A DNA stretch of 64,000 nt from Achromobacter pulmonis (lineage in GTDB: Bacteria > Pseudomonadota > Gammaproteobacteria > Burkholderiales > Burkholderiaceae_B). The DNA lies in assembly GCF_902859765.1 (NCBI RefSeq), contig NZ_CADIJV010000006.1, positions 62,001 to 126,000 on the forward strand. The letters are read 5' to 3'. A program made the translations under genes and the position numbers. The notes beneath the pieces were generated by a model that had not been told where the DNA came from, made no database searches, and worked only from the letters and a program-made list of their open reading frames with translations. Shown here one piece after another: positions 21,290 through 30,012 of the stretch. Position 1 is the first letter of the stretch, and the number at the start of each line of letters is the position of its first letter.

Positions 21290-22141
21290 ATGACCATGAC
21301 CCTGATTTCCGCCGCCGACCTGGCCACGCATCTGGGGGCGGCGGACGCGCGCGTGTTCGACGTACGCCACGACCTGATGAATCACGCCGCGGGCCGCGAG
21401 GCCTATGCCGCCGGCCACATTCCGGGCGCCCGTTACCTCGACCACGAGACGGAGCTGTCGGCCGCCCGCACAGGCGCCAACGGTCGCCATCCGCTGCCCG
21501 ATCGTGGCCAGTTCGGCGCGCTGATGGCGGCGCACGGCGTCACGCCCGAGACCCTGGTGGTAGCCTACGACGCCAGCGGCGGCATGTATGCCGCGCACCT
21601 GTGGTGGATGCTGCGCTGGCTGGGCCACGAGCGTGTCGCGGTGCTCGATGGGGGCTGGCAGGCGTGGCAGGCGGCGGGCCTGCCGACCTCAGCCGAGGCG
21701 GCCGCGGCGGTGCAGGCGGGCGCGCCGGTAACGCCGGCCGCGCCGCTGGCCGGCAGCGTGGATGCGCAGGCGGTGCTGGACAATATCGCTCATCCCGCCT
21801 TTACGGTGATCGACGCGCGCGCGGCCAATCGCTATCGCGGCGAGGTCGAGCCAATGGATCCGGTGGCCGGTCACATACCGGGCGCGCTGAACCGTCCGAA
21901 CGGCCAGAATCTGCAGGCCGATGGCCGCTTCAAGGACGCGGCGCTGCTGCGCGAGGAATTCACCGCCTTGCTGGATGGCCGCGACCCCGCGGCCATCGTG
22001 CACCAGTGCGGCTCGGGCATCACCGCCTGCCACAACCTGCTGTCGATGGAAATCGCCGGCCTGGCCGGCTCGCGCCTGTATCCGGGCTCGTGGAGCGAGT
22101 GGTGCAGCGATCCGTCCCGGCCGGTGGCCAAGGGCGATTGA
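21290..22141 (+). CDS. sseA: Sulfurtransferase (3-mercaptopyruvate/thiosulfate type)
   Basis: A 283-residue tandem-rhodanese protein. The N-terminal inactive rhodanese domain (about 1-140) and the catalytic C-terminal domain (about 155-283) are both present. The active-site loop CGSGITAC places the catalytic cysteine at residue 240; the CGSG(V/I)TA form is typical of mercaptopyruvate sulfurtransferase, while thiosulfate sulfurtransferases carry CRKGVTA. The reaction moves sulfane sulfur to thiols or cyanide. AGGAG precedes the ATG by about ten bases. It probably shares a transcript with the EamA gene. Confidence 0.88.
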   Translation: MTMTLISAADLATHLGAADARVFDVRHDLMNHAAGREAYAAGHIPGARYLDHETELSAARTGANGRHPLPDRGQFGALMAAHGVTPETLVVAYDASGGMYAAHLWWMLRWLGHERVAVLDGGWQAWQAAGLPTSAEAAAAVQAGAPVTPAAPLAGSVDAQAVLDNIAHPAFTVIDARAANRYRGEVEPMDPVAGHIPGALNRPNGQNLQADGRFKDAALLREEFTALLDGRDPAAIVHQCGSGITACHNLLSMEIAGLAGSRLYPGSWSEWCSDPSRPVAKGD

Positions 22142-22213
22142 CCCCGCGTCCCGGGCTTGGCGGCGAGCCGGGCCGCAAGATCGGGCCGCGGCGTTCCCGC
22201 GTCGGCGGCAGCC

Positions 22214-22783
22214 TTACCAGACCGCCGCCAGCCTGACCCGGCCGGAGACGCTCTCGGCGATCTCCAGGAAATGGTCCAGCGGCGGGGTGGCCAGGCCTGG
22301 CACCTTGGCCATGTCATCCCAGCGCCTCAGGCGGATCGCATCCGGCGCGCCCGGCATACTGGCGAAATCCACCGCCTGGCCCGCATCGAAACTGCCCCCC
22401 TGGAGCGCCAGGCTGCGCTTGGAGTCCTCCGAAAGCGTCGCTTCATACTGCGGCTCCACGTAGCAGAGGTAGCGTTTGGCCTCCACGTGCAACCGGATCG
22501 GATCGAGCACGGCCGAGCTGAACAGTCCGCGCAGGAACGGCAGCACGAAATACTGGTGCTTATCGTCGAGGCCGCGCAGCGTGGGCGTGTCCGGATGGTC
22601 GGCGATCAGGTGGCCCAGGTCGTGCAGCAGGCAGGCGGTGATCAATTGGGCATTGGCGCCATGGCGCTCGGCCAGCGTGGCGGTCTGCAGCGCGTGCCGC
22701 AGATGGCTGACGGATTCTCCATGATAGGAACGGTGCCCGCGTTCCAGGAAAAGCTGTTCGATATCCTGCAAGGTCAAGGCCAT
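22214..22783 (-). CDS. PhnZ-like HD-domain diiron oxygenase (phosphonate degradation-associated)
   Basis: A 189-residue HD-domain protein of the phosphonate-operon-associated family that includes PhnZ, the mixed-valence diiron oxygenase cleaving (R)-1-hydroxy-2-aminoethylphosphonate to glycine and phosphate. Residues Tyr20, Glu23, His30, His54, Asp55 and His58 align at a constant offset of four with PhnZ Tyr24, Glu27, His34, His58, Asp59 and His62 as I recall them, so both metal ligands and substrate-gating pair are kept. ATG 22783 has AGGAGA upstream; ATG 22804 does not. It lies just downstream of the phosphonate LysR gene on the same strand. No PhnY dioxygenase gene is present in the window. 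Confidence 0.85.
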   Translation of the reverse strand: MALTLQDIEQLFLERGHRSYHGESVSHLRHALQTATLAERHGANAQLITACLLHDLGHLIADHPDTPTLRGLDDKHQYFVLPFLRGLFSSAVLDPIRLHVEAKRYLCYVEPQYEATLSEDSKRSLALQGGSFDAGQAVDFASMPGAPDAIRLRRWDDMAKVPGLATPPLDHFLEIAESVSGRVRLAAVW

Positions 22784-22834
22784 GGTTGTCTCCTGAGTGG
22801 CCACAAGGGGAAGAGGCGGGCAGTGATCCGCGGA

Positions 22835-23698
22835 TCAGCCGGCTGCCGGCGCCATCTCCAGAAAGCGCGCGATGAGTTGCACCGGTTGGCGCTCGCGCAG
22901 GCAGTACAGGTATTCATGCATCACGACCTCGGCGCCCTCGATGTCCAGGGCCGCCAGTTCGGGATGCGACGGGATTTCACGTGACGGGATCAGGCTGATC
23001 CCCAGCTCGCACAGGATGGCCTGGCGGATCGATTCGCGGCTGCCGATTTCCAGCGTGCGCTTGACCGTCACGCCGGCCGCCTGCAGCGCTTCTTCGGTCA
23101 GCTGGCGCGTCATCGAGCCGGGTTCGCGCAGCAGCAGCGCGTGCTCGGCCAGGTCCGCCAGCGCCACCTTGCCGCGCCGCGCCAGCGGGTGGCCGCGATG
23201 CGTCACCACGCGGATCGGGTCGGCCGCGATCATGCGGCGGTACAAATGCTTGTCATCCATCAGAAACGAGGATGTGGCAATCTCGATACGATAGTCATGC
23301 AGCGCCTGCAGCATGCTTTGCGAGTTGCCGATGGCGACCGTCAGGTCGATGCCCGGGTAGAGCTGGTTGTAGCGCCGCACGGTATCCATGATGTAGTACG
23401 GGCCGGTGGCGCCGATGCGCAGGTTGCCCTCGCGCAGATCGCTGGCGTCGCGCAGCCGGAAATCGATTTCGGTTTCCTGTTGCACCAGCTTTTCCACCAT
23501 CGGCATCAGGCTGTGCCCGGCGTCCGACAGCCGCATGCCGCGGCCCTGGCGATGGAACAGCTCGACGCCGTAACGCGATTCCAACTGGCGCAATTGCCCC
23601 GTCACCGTGGGCTGGCTCACGCCCAATTGGGCGGCGGCCTTGGTGACGGTGCCGCAGCGAGCCACGGCATAGAAGGATTTGAGTTCGGCGACGAGCAC
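22835..23698 (-). CDS. LysR-family regulator of aminoethylphosphonate catabolism
   Basis: A 287-residue LysR regulator with N-terminal HTH (TKAAAQLGVSQPTVTGQLRQLE) and an effector domain. Position and sequence fit the aminoethylphosphonate-associated LysR family (TIGR03339). The GTG at 23698 is the only credible start because an in-frame TGA lies six bases upstream. It is divergent from the ABC transporter genes across a 148-bp AT-rich spacer and is followed by the HD oxygenase on its own strand, so it likely controls both transcription units in response to AEP or a breakdown product. Confidence 0.9.
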   Translation of the reverse strand: MLVAELKSFYAVARCGTVTKAAAQLGVSQPTVTGQLRQLESRYGVELFHRQGRGMRLSDAGHSLMPMVEKLVQQETEIDFRLRDASDLREGNLRIGATGPYYIMDTVRRYNQLYPGIDLTVAIGNSQSMLQALHDYRIEIATSSFLMDDKHLYRRMIAADPIRVVTHRGHPLARRGKVALADLAEHALLLREPGSMTRQLTEEALQAAGVTVKRTLEIGSRESIRQAILCELGISLIPSREIPSHPELAALDIEGAEVVMHEYLYCLRERQPVQLIARFLEMAPAAG

Positions 23699-23846
23699 GG
23701 TTCAATGGGCCTGTAAATGGACGCAATGCGCAAGATCGCCAGTACACCAAAATAATTTGATGTTTTTATTACTGCATTTGCGCGAAGTGTCATAAACACT
23801 CAATACGCGCCTTCCATACTGCCTTCGTTCCCAGACCGGAGGCCCC
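23699..23846. promoter_or_regulatory. Divergent control region of the phosphonate locus
   Basis: This 148-bp spacer between the LysR gene and the ABC ATPase gene is clearly AT-richer than its surroundings (about 23745-23810). It contains TGCGCAA (near 23727) and a distant inverted TTTGCGC (near 23781), a possible pair of regulator half-sites. No clean -35/-10 pair stood out. Confidence 0.4.
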
Positions 23847-24977
23847 ATGGCCCAACAGCTCCAACGCGATACCAACACTGTTCCGACCGGCGCCGTGCCG
23901 CCGCATGGAGCGCCGCGCGGGGGCTTTCTGTCGGTCAGCAATCTCGTCAAGCGCTTTGGCAGCCACACGGCGCTTTCGGATGTGTCACTGGATATCCGCG
24001 CCGGCGAGCTGGTGTGCCTGCTGGGTCCGTCGGGCTGCGGCAAGACCACGCTGCTGCGCGCCATTGCCGGCCTGGAGCGCCAGGACAGCGGCACCATCCT
24101 GCTGTCGGGCCGCGACATCTCGCATGCCGAGCCGCAGGCGCGCGACTACGGCATCCTGTTTCAATCCTATGCGCTGTTTCCCAACCTGACGGTGGCCCAG
24201 AACGTGGCCTATGGCCTGAGCGGCAAGCGCGCCCATCGCAAGCACGTCGCCGATCGGGTTGAGGAAATGCTGACGCTGGTGGGCCTGGCGGGCGCTTCCC
24301 ATAAGTACCCGGGGCAGATTTCCGGCGGCCAGCAGCAGCGCGTGGCATTGGCCCGCGCCCTGGCGCCGTCGCCATCCCTGCTGCTGCTGGACGAGCCGAT
24401 GTCGGCGCTCGACGCCCGCGTGCGCGAACACCTGCGCATCGAGCTGCGCGCGCTGCAGAGGCGCCTGTCGATCACCACGCTGATGGTGACGCATGACCAG
24501 GAGGAGGCCATGGTCATGGCCGACCGCATCGCCGTCATGAACGGCGGCGTCATCGAACAATTCGGCACCCCGCGCGAACTGTATCGGCAGCCCGGCTCGG
24601 CCTTCATCGCCGATTTCGTCGGCGAGGCCAACTGGCTGCCGTTCGAGCGTATCGACGCACACCATGCCCGCGTCGGCCGGCAGGAATTGACCGTGGACGA
24701 GGCGCTGGAGCGCAACGTTGGCAAGCTGTTCGTGCGGCCCGAGGCGGTGCGCGTGAGCGTGGCGCGTCCGGAGCAAGCCAACACCATGCTGGCCGACGTG
24801 CTCGATGGCGTGTTCCTGGGCCGTGGCTACCGCCTGGCGCTGCGCCTGGAAGGCGTGCCGGGCGCCACGGTGCATTCGATCGTGTCCCCTGAAACCGGAG
24901 ATGCCCTGCTGGGTCCTCACGCTGCCAGCCGCTGCTGGGTGGAGCTGCCGCGCCATGCGATTCGCGCCTACGCTTGA
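23847..24977 (+). CDS. phnT: 2-aminoethylphosphonate ABC transporter, ATP-binding subunit
   Basis: A 376-residue ABC ATPase of the CUT1/POTA type with Walker A GPSGCGKTT, signature ISGGQQQRVALARALA, Walker B LLLLDEPMSALD and H-loop VTHDQ. A C-terminal TOBE-like domain covers about residues 250-376. It belongs to the putative AEP transporter ATPase family (PhnT2-like) judged by operon context with phnX and a divergent AEP-type LysR. The stop overlaps the permease start by 23 bases. GGAGG lies upstream of the ATG. It energises import of aminoethylphosphonate. Confidence 0.88.
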   Translation: MAQQLQRDTNTVPTGAVPPHGAPRGGFLSVSNLVKRFGSHTALSDVSLDIRAGELVCLLGPSGCGKTTLLRAIAGLERQDSGTILLSGRDISHAEPQARDYGILFQSYALFPNLTVAQNVAYGLSGKRAHRKHVADRVEEMLTLVGLAGASHKYPGQISGGQQQRVALARALAPSPSLLLLDEPMSALDARVREHLRIELRALQRRLSITTLMVTHDQEEAMVMADRIAVMNGGVIEQFGTPRELYRQPGSAFIADFVGEANWLPFERIDAHHARVGRQELTVDEALERNVGKLFVRPEAVRVSVARPEQANTMLADVLDGVFLGRGYRLALRLEGVPGATVHSIVSPETGDALLGPHAASRCWVELPRHAIRAYA

Positions 24978-26748
24978 TCCGGCTTCGAGCCGCGTGCCCG
25001 CCGCCATGTCCGCGCCCGCCGATACGTCCGCAGCGCCCGGCGCCCCGTCGCTGGGCCGACAGCCGCTGCCGGCCTGGATCGGCGCCTGCGGGCTGGCCTT
25101 GGGGCAGGGGGCGCTGGCGCTCGGGTTGGCGCTGTTCCTGGCCCTGCCGCTGGTGGCCATCCTGGCCAAGTCGGTCACCGACGCCAATGGCGACTGGGCC
25201 GGCCTGTCGGTGGTGCTGGGCATCATCGGTGGCGACGGCTTCCTGGGCATGGTCGGGCGCAGCCTGACGGTGGGCGGGGTCACCATGATGCTGGTGGTGC
25301 CGTGCGCCTATGCCTTCGCCTATGCCCTGACGCGCAGCCGCATTCCCGGCAAGGGTCTGCTGCGCACTGTCGCGCTGTTGCCGCTGCTGGCGCCGTCGCT
25401 ATTGCCGGGCATTGCGCTGGTCTACCTGCTGGGCAACCAGGGCCTGCTCAAAGGTCTGTCCGGCGGCGCCACCATCTACGGCTTCTGGGGCATCGTGGTG
25501 GGCGAGGCGTTCTACACCTTCCCGCATGCGTTGATGATCCTGCTGACTGGCCTGGCGCTGGCCGACGGACGCCTCTACGATGCGGCGCGCGCCATGGGCG
25601 CCGGCCCGCTGCGCACCTTCATGACGGTGACGCTGCCTGGCACGCGCTACGCCGTGTTCTCGGCCTGCTGTGTGGTGTTCACGCTGACCGTGACGGATTT
25701 CGGCGTGCCCAAGGTGGTGGGGGGCGACTACAACGTGCTGGCGATGGAAGCCTACAAGGCGGTGGTCGGCCAGCAGAATTTTCCCAAGGGCGCGGCCATC
25801 GGCATCCTGCTGTTGCTGCCGGCGCTGTTGACCTTCGTGCTGGACCGCCGCCTGCGGGCCCGCCAGGGCGCCCAATTGAGCGGCCGCGCCCAGCCCTACG
25901 CGGCCGCCGCCAACCGCCGCCGCGACACGGCCTTCCTGTTGCTGGCCGGCGCCATGGCCGGGTTCCTGTTGCTGATCATCGGCGTCGCGGTGTGGGCTTC
26001 GTTCGTGAAGATGTGGCCCTATAACCTGTCGCTGTCGCTGCGCTCGTATGACTTCGACAATATGGATGGCGGCGGCTGGCTGGCCTGGCGCAACAGCCTG
26101 CAGCTGGCCTTCTGCACCGCGCTGATCGGCACGGCGGTGGTGTTCCTGGGGGCCTGGATGATGGAAAAGGTGCCCACCCGCAGCGCCGCGGCGCGCGGGC
26201 TGCGCGGCGTGCTGGGCATGCTGGCGCTGATGCCGATGGCGGTGCCCGGCCTGGTGCTGGGCCTGGGCTACATCTTCTTCTTCAATGGCGCGGCCAATCC
26301 GCTCAACGTGCTGTACGGCACCATGCCGCTGCTGGTGCTGTGCACGGTGGTGCACTTCTACACCAGCGCGCATCTGACGGCTGCCACCGCGCTGAACGCG
26401 CTGGACCCCGAGTTCGAGGCCGCCTCGGCCTCGCTCAAGGTGCCGCGCCTGACCACGTTCCTGCGTGTGACGCTGCCGATGTGCCTGCCCGCCGCGCTGG
26501 ACGTCGCCCGCTACCTGTTCGTGTCCGCCATGACCACCGTGTCGGCCGTGGTGTTCCTGTACAGCCCGTCCACGGTGCTGGCCGCGGTCGCGGTGCTGAA
26601 CATGGATGACGCCGGCTTCATCGGCCCGGCCGCCGCCATGTGCACCGTGATCATGGCCAGCTCGGCGGTGGCGGCATTGCTGCTGCACCTGGCCAGTCGC
26701 GCCCTGGTGGCGCGCAGCCAGGCCTGGCGCCGGCCCGCCGCGTTTTGA
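24955..26748 (+). CDS. phnU: 2-aminoethylphosphonate ABC transporter, fused permease
   Basis: A 597-residue inner-membrane protein with about twelve membrane segments that correspond to two fused binding-protein-dependent permease domains (about 60-330 and 340-590). EAA-like loops occur in [20 protein letters not shown] and [21 protein letters not shown]. It fits the AEP permease family PhnU2. ATG 24955 gives translational overlap with phnT and has GGTGGAG upstream; ATG 25006 (580 residues) is the alternative. It forms the membrane channel for the neighbouring ATPase and binding protein. Confidence 0.87.
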   Translation: MRFAPTLDPASSRVPAAMSAPADTSAAPGAPSLGRQPLPAWIGACGLALGQGALALGLALFLALPLVAILAKSVTDANGDWAGLSVVLGIIGGDGFLGMVGRSLTVGGVTMMLVVPCAYAFAYALTRSRIPGKGLLRTVALLPLLAPSLLPGIALVYLLGNQGLLKGLSGGATIYGFWGIVVGEAFYTFPHALMILLTGLALADGRLYDAARAMGAGPLRTFMTVTLPGTRYAVFSACCVVFTLTVTDFGVPKVVGGDYNVLAMEAYKAVVGQQNFPKGAAIGILLLLPALLTFVLDRRLRARQGAQLSGRAQPYAAAANRRRDTAFLLLAGAMAGFLLLIIGVAVWASFVKMWPYNLSLSLRSYDFDNMDGGGWLAWRNSLQLAFCTALIGTAVVFLGAWMMEKVPTRSAAARGLRGVLGMLALMPMAVPGLVLGLGYIFFFNGAANPLNVLYGTMPLLVLCTVVHFYTSAHLTAATALNALDPEFEAASASLKVPRLTTFLRVTLPMCLPAALDVARYLFVSAMTTVSAVVFLYSPSTVLAAVAVLNMDDAGFIGPAAAMCTVIMASSAVAALLLHLASRALVARSQAWRRPAAF

Positions 26749-26774
26749 TTGAATATTCTGCAAGGAAGACCCTC

Positions 26775-27596
26775 ATGACTGTTTCGCCTCTGCCCGTCCG
26801 CCTGGAAGCGGTGATTTTCGATTGGGCCGGCACGCTGGTCGATTTCGGCTCTTTCGCGCCGACCAAGGTGTTCGTCGACGCTTTCGCCGAGTTCGGCATG
26901 GAAGTCACGTTGGAGCAGGCCCGCGGCCCGATGGGCGTGGGCAAGTGGGACCACATCCGCGCGCTGTGCGACGAACCGCTCATCGCCAATCAATACCAGG
27001 CCCAATTTGGCCGCCTGCCGACCGATGACGACGTCACCGCCATTTACGAGCGTTTTCTGCCGATGCAGTTGGACAAAGTGGCGCAGTACTCGGCCGCCAT
27101 TCCCGGCGCGGCCGAGCTGCTGCGCGCGTTGCGCCAGCGCGGCCTGAAGATCGGCTCGTGCTCGGGCTACCCCGGCAGCGTGATGCGGCGGGTGGTGGAA
27201 CGCGCCGCCGGCGAAGGCCTGGCGCCCGACTGCATCGTCGCCAGTGACGACGTGCCGCGCGCGCGCCCGGCGCCGGCCATGGCGCTCAAGAACGTGGTGG
27301 AGCTGGGCCTGACCGACGTGGCCGGCTGCATCAAGGTCGACGACACCGCCCCCGGCATCGAGGAAGGCCGCCGCGCCGGCATGTGGAGCGTCGGCCTGCT
27401 GCTGTCGGGTAACGCCGCCGGCCTGACGCTGGACGAATACCTGAGCCTGGACGACGGCGGCCGCCTGGCGGCCCGCGAACGCGCCGGCCGCGAACTGTCG
27501 AGCGCCGCGCCGCACTACCTGATCGACACCGTGGCCGACCTGCCTGGCGTCATCGCCGATATCGAATCCCGCCTGGCGGCGGGACAGCGCCCCTGA
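26775..27596 (+). CDS. phnX: Phosphonoacetaldehyde hydrolase (phosphonatase)
   Basis: PhnX hydrolyses phosphonoacetaldehyde to acetaldehyde and phosphate. The 273-residue HAD-superfamily protein has the nucleophile motif [11 protein letters not shown] and the Schiff-base lysine in [13 protein letters not shown], the signature that separates phosphonatase from other HAD phosphatases. Later motifs SGYPGS and [12 protein letters not shown] complete the HAD site. AAGGAAGA precedes the ATG. It follows the permease after 26 bp and is the C-P cleaving step for the transporter cargo. No phnW transaminase is beside it. Confidence 0.95.
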   Translation: MTVSPLPVRLEAVIFDWAGTLVDFGSFAPTKVFVDAFAEFGMEVTLEQARGPMGVGKWDHIRALCDEPLIANQYQAQFGRLPTDDDVTAIYERFLPMQLDKVAQYSAAIPGAAELLRALRQRGLKIGSCSGYPGSVMRRVVERAAGEGLAPDCIVASDDVPRARPAPAMALKNVVELGLTDVAGCIKVDDTAPGIEEGRRAGMWSVGLLLSGNAAGLTLDEYLSLDDGGRLAARERAGRELSSAAPHYLIDTVADLPGVIADIESRLAAGQRP

Positions 27597-27708
27597 GGTT
27601 GCGACCGCCGCCCCCGATCAACCCTTTTTTCGCCACGCACCGCGACGGGCCCGGGCCCACCGCGGCGACCCGACTCACCCTTTTTCCGCTCACCCACGGA
27701 GTACGTTC

Positions 27709-28731
27709 ATGAAACGCTTCACGCTGCTTGCCCTGGCCGCCGCCTTCTCTGGTATCACCGGCGCCGCTTCCGCCGAAACCACGCTGACCGTCTACACGGC
27801 GCTGGAAGCCGACCAGATCAAGGCCTATCAGGCTGCCTTCGAGAAGGCCAATCCCGACATCAAGATCCAGTGGGTACGCGATTCCACCGGCATCATTACC
27901 GCCAAGCTGCTGGCGGAAAAGAGCAACCCCAAGGCCGACGTGATCTGGGGCCTGGCCGGCACCTCGCTGGGCCTGATGGACAAGGAAGGCATGCTGCAGC
28001 CCTACGCTCCCAAGGGCCTGGACCAGATCGCCGCCAACATGCGCGATGCCAAGGCCGAGCCCACCTGGGTCGGCATGGACGGATTTGCCGCCGCCATCTG
28101 CTTTAACACCGTCGAAGCCGAAAAGCAGAAACTGCCCAAGCCCGAATCGTGGCAGGACCTGACCAAGCCGGTCTACGCCGGCAAGATCGTCATGCCGAAC
28201 CCGGCCTCGTCGGGCACCGGCTTCCTGGACGTCAGCGCCTGGCTGCAGATCTTCGGTGAAGAGAAGGGCTGGGCCTACATGGATGCCCTGCACAAGAACA
28301 TCGGTTCGTACACGCACTCGGGTTCCAAGCCTTGCAATCTGGCCGCCGCCGGCGAATTCCCGATCGGCGTGTCGTTCGACTACCGCGCCGCCAAGCTCAA
28401 GGCCGATGGCGCGCCGGTCGAGGCCGTGTTCCCGTCGGAAGGCCTGGGCTGGGAAGTGGAAGCCACCGCCATCGTCAAGGGCACCAAGCACCTGGAAGCG
28501 GCGCGCAAGCTGGCCGACTTCTCGGCCAGCCGCGCGGCCAACGAACTGTACAAGGCCAACTTCGCAGTGCTGGCGATTCCCTCGATCGCCACGTCCAACC
28601 CCAATCTGCCGGCCGACCTGACCAAGCGCATGATCAAGAACGACTTCGTCTGGGCCGCCACCAACCGCGATCGCATCATTGCCGAGTGGACCCGCCGCTA
28701 CGACGGCAAGTCCGAGCCCAAGAAGAAGTAA
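27709..28731 (+). CDS. phnS: 2-aminoethylphosphonate ABC transporter, periplasmic substrate-binding protein
   Basis: A 340-residue periplasmic binding protein with a Sec signal peptide (about residues 1-23, ending ASA). The mature part resembles the Fe(III)/polyamine/AEP-binding cluster (TVYTALEADQIKAYQAAFEK). Context with the AEP permease, ATPase and phnX assigns it as the AEP receptor (PhnS2-like). It lies 112 bp after phnX and is followed by a stable stem-loop, as often seen after binding-protein genes that need more mRNA than the channel genes. Confidence 0.88.
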   Translation: MKRFTLLALAAAFSGITGAASAETTLTVYTALEADQIKAYQAAFEKANPDIKIQWVRDSTGIITAKLLAEKSNPKADVIWGLAGTSLGLMDKEGMLQPYAPKGLDQIAANMRDAKAEPTWVGMDGFAAAICFNTVEAEKQKLPKPESWQDLTKPVYAGKIVMPNPASSGTGFLDVSAWLQIFGEEKGWAYMDALHKNIGSYTHSGSKPCNLAAAGEFPIGVSFDYRAAKLKADGAPVEAVFPSEGLGWEVEATAIVKGTKHLEAARKLADFSASRAANELYKANFAVLAIPSIATSNPNLPADLTKRMIKNDFVWAATNRDRIIAEWTRRYDGKSEPKKK

Positions 28732-28740
28732 TCGGGCCAT

Positions 28741-28761
28741 CGCGGCGGCGATGCCGCCGCG
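28741..28761 (+). promoter_or_regulatory. Intercistronic stem-loop after phnS
   Basis: Perfect nine-base arms CGCGGCGGC and GCCGCCGCG with a three-base loop lie ten bases after the phnS stop, followed by a second GC hairpin (GGCGCCC/GGGCGC). There is no T-tract, so it likely protects the upstream mRNA and lowers expression of the downstream FAD gene. Confidence 0.5.
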
Positions 28762-28818
28762 GCAGGGGAGGCGCCCGGGCGGGCGCTTCCCGCGCAACCT
28801 CTCTGCCTTGTTTCTCAA

Positions 28819-29949
28819 ATGAAAAAATTCGACGTAGTCGTGGTCGGCGCCGGCATGCTCGGCATCGCCCACGCCTGGGCCGCCGCCAAGCGCGGCCTGT
28901 CCGTGGCCGTGATCGAACGCAGCCGCCAGGCGCACGGCGCGACCATTCGCAACTTCGGCCAGGTGATCGTCACCGGCCAGGCGCCCGGCATGATGCTGTC
29001 GCACGCCCAGCAGGCGCGCGAACTATGGCTGGACCTGGCATCCAAGGCCGGCTTCCACGTGCGCGCCAATGGCGCGCTGGTGCTGGCGCGCGACACCGGC
29101 GAGGCCGATGTGCTGGAAGAGTTCGCCCAGACCCGCCTGCAACAGGAAGGCTATCGCGCCGAGCTGCTGTCGGGTCGCGACGTGGCGAAACTCTACGACG
29201 GCCGGCTGGCGCATCACTGCGCCGCGCTGCGCGGGCTGGACGACCTGCAGATCTACTCGCGCGAAGCGCTGCCGGCCATTACGCGCTACCTGGCCGAATC
29301 GCTGGGCGTCGAGTTCATCACCGGCACGCTGGCGCGTGCCGTCGAACAGGGCCAGGTCGCGACAACCGCGGGCGACTTTGCCGCTGCGCATGCTTTCGTC
29401 TGCCCTGGCCACGATTACCTGACGCTGCTGCCCGAACAGTTCGCGCCGCTGAACCTGGAGGTGACGCGTCTGCAGATGTTGCGCGCGGCTTTCGAGACGC
29501 GGCCAATGGCGCTGGACCGTCCGCTGCTGACCGGCCTGTCCTGCGTGCACTATGGCGCCTTCTCGGATTTGCCCTCGGCATTGGCGCTGCGCGAGCAGAT
29601 CCAGGCGCGTACGCCGATGCTGCTGGAAAACGGCATCCATCTGCTGGTCAGCCCCACGCCCTACGGCGAACTGATCATTGGCGACTCGCACCGTTATGGC
29701 CAGGATGCCTTCCCGTTCAACGACGAGTCCGTCGACAATGCCATGCTGGACCTGGCGTCGCAGGCGCTGGGCGCGCGGCTGCGGGTGCTGGAGCGCTGGC
29801 AGGGCGTCTACGGCACGCACGGCCCGGCGCCGTTCTCGGTGCTGCCGGTGGATGCCGCGACTACCGTGGCGGTGATGCACTCGGGCGTGGGCATGACGGT
29901 CGGGCTGGCCATCGGCGAACGCACGGTCGCTGGCGCACTGGGCCGCTGA
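28819..29949 (+). CDS. FAD-dependent oxidoreductase of phosphonate loci (DAO family, TIGR03364/PbfD-like)
   Basis: A 376-residue flavoprotein with an N-terminal dinucleotide fold (VVVGAGMLGIAHAWAA, then IERS) and D-amino-acid-oxidase/GlyOx architecture. The family is associated with phosphonatase genes; a studied group, PbfD, oxidises aminoethylphosphonate or N-methyl derivatives to phosphonoacetaldehyde. With phnX in the same operon and phnW absent, this is the most likely amine-removing step here. A bidirectional terminator follows. Assignment to the family is good; the exact substrate is inferred. Confidence 0.85.
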   Translation: MKKFDVVVVGAGMLGIAHAWAAAKRGLSVAVIERSRQAHGATIRNFGQVIVTGQAPGMMLSHAQQARELWLDLASKAGFHVRANGALVLARDTGEADVLEEFAQTRLQQEGYRAELLSGRDVAKLYDGRLAHHCAALRGLDDLQIYSREALPAITRYLAESLGVEFITGTLARAVEQGQVATTAGDFAAAHAFVCPGHDYLTLLPEQFAPLNLEVTRLQMLRAAFETRPMALDRPLLTGLSCVHYGAFSDLPSALALREQIQARTPMLLENGIHLLVSPTPYGELIIGDSHRYGQDAFPFNDESVDNAMLDLASQALGARLRVLERWQGVYGTHGPAPFSVLPVDAATTVAVMHSGVGMTVGLAIGERTVAGALGR

Positions 29950-29967
29950 TCCGCGGCAAGCCAAAGG

Positions 29968-29996
29968 AAAAGGGCTCGCGATCGCGAGCCCTTTTT
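29968..29996. terminator. Bidirectional Rho-independent terminator
   Basis: AAAGGGCTCGCG / CGCGAGCCCTTT forms a perfect palindrome with T- and A-runs on both sides. It separates the FAD oxidoreductase gene from the convergent Rieske oxygenase gene. Confidence 0.9.
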
Positions 29997-30012
29997 CATG
30001 CGTGCCGTGGCC

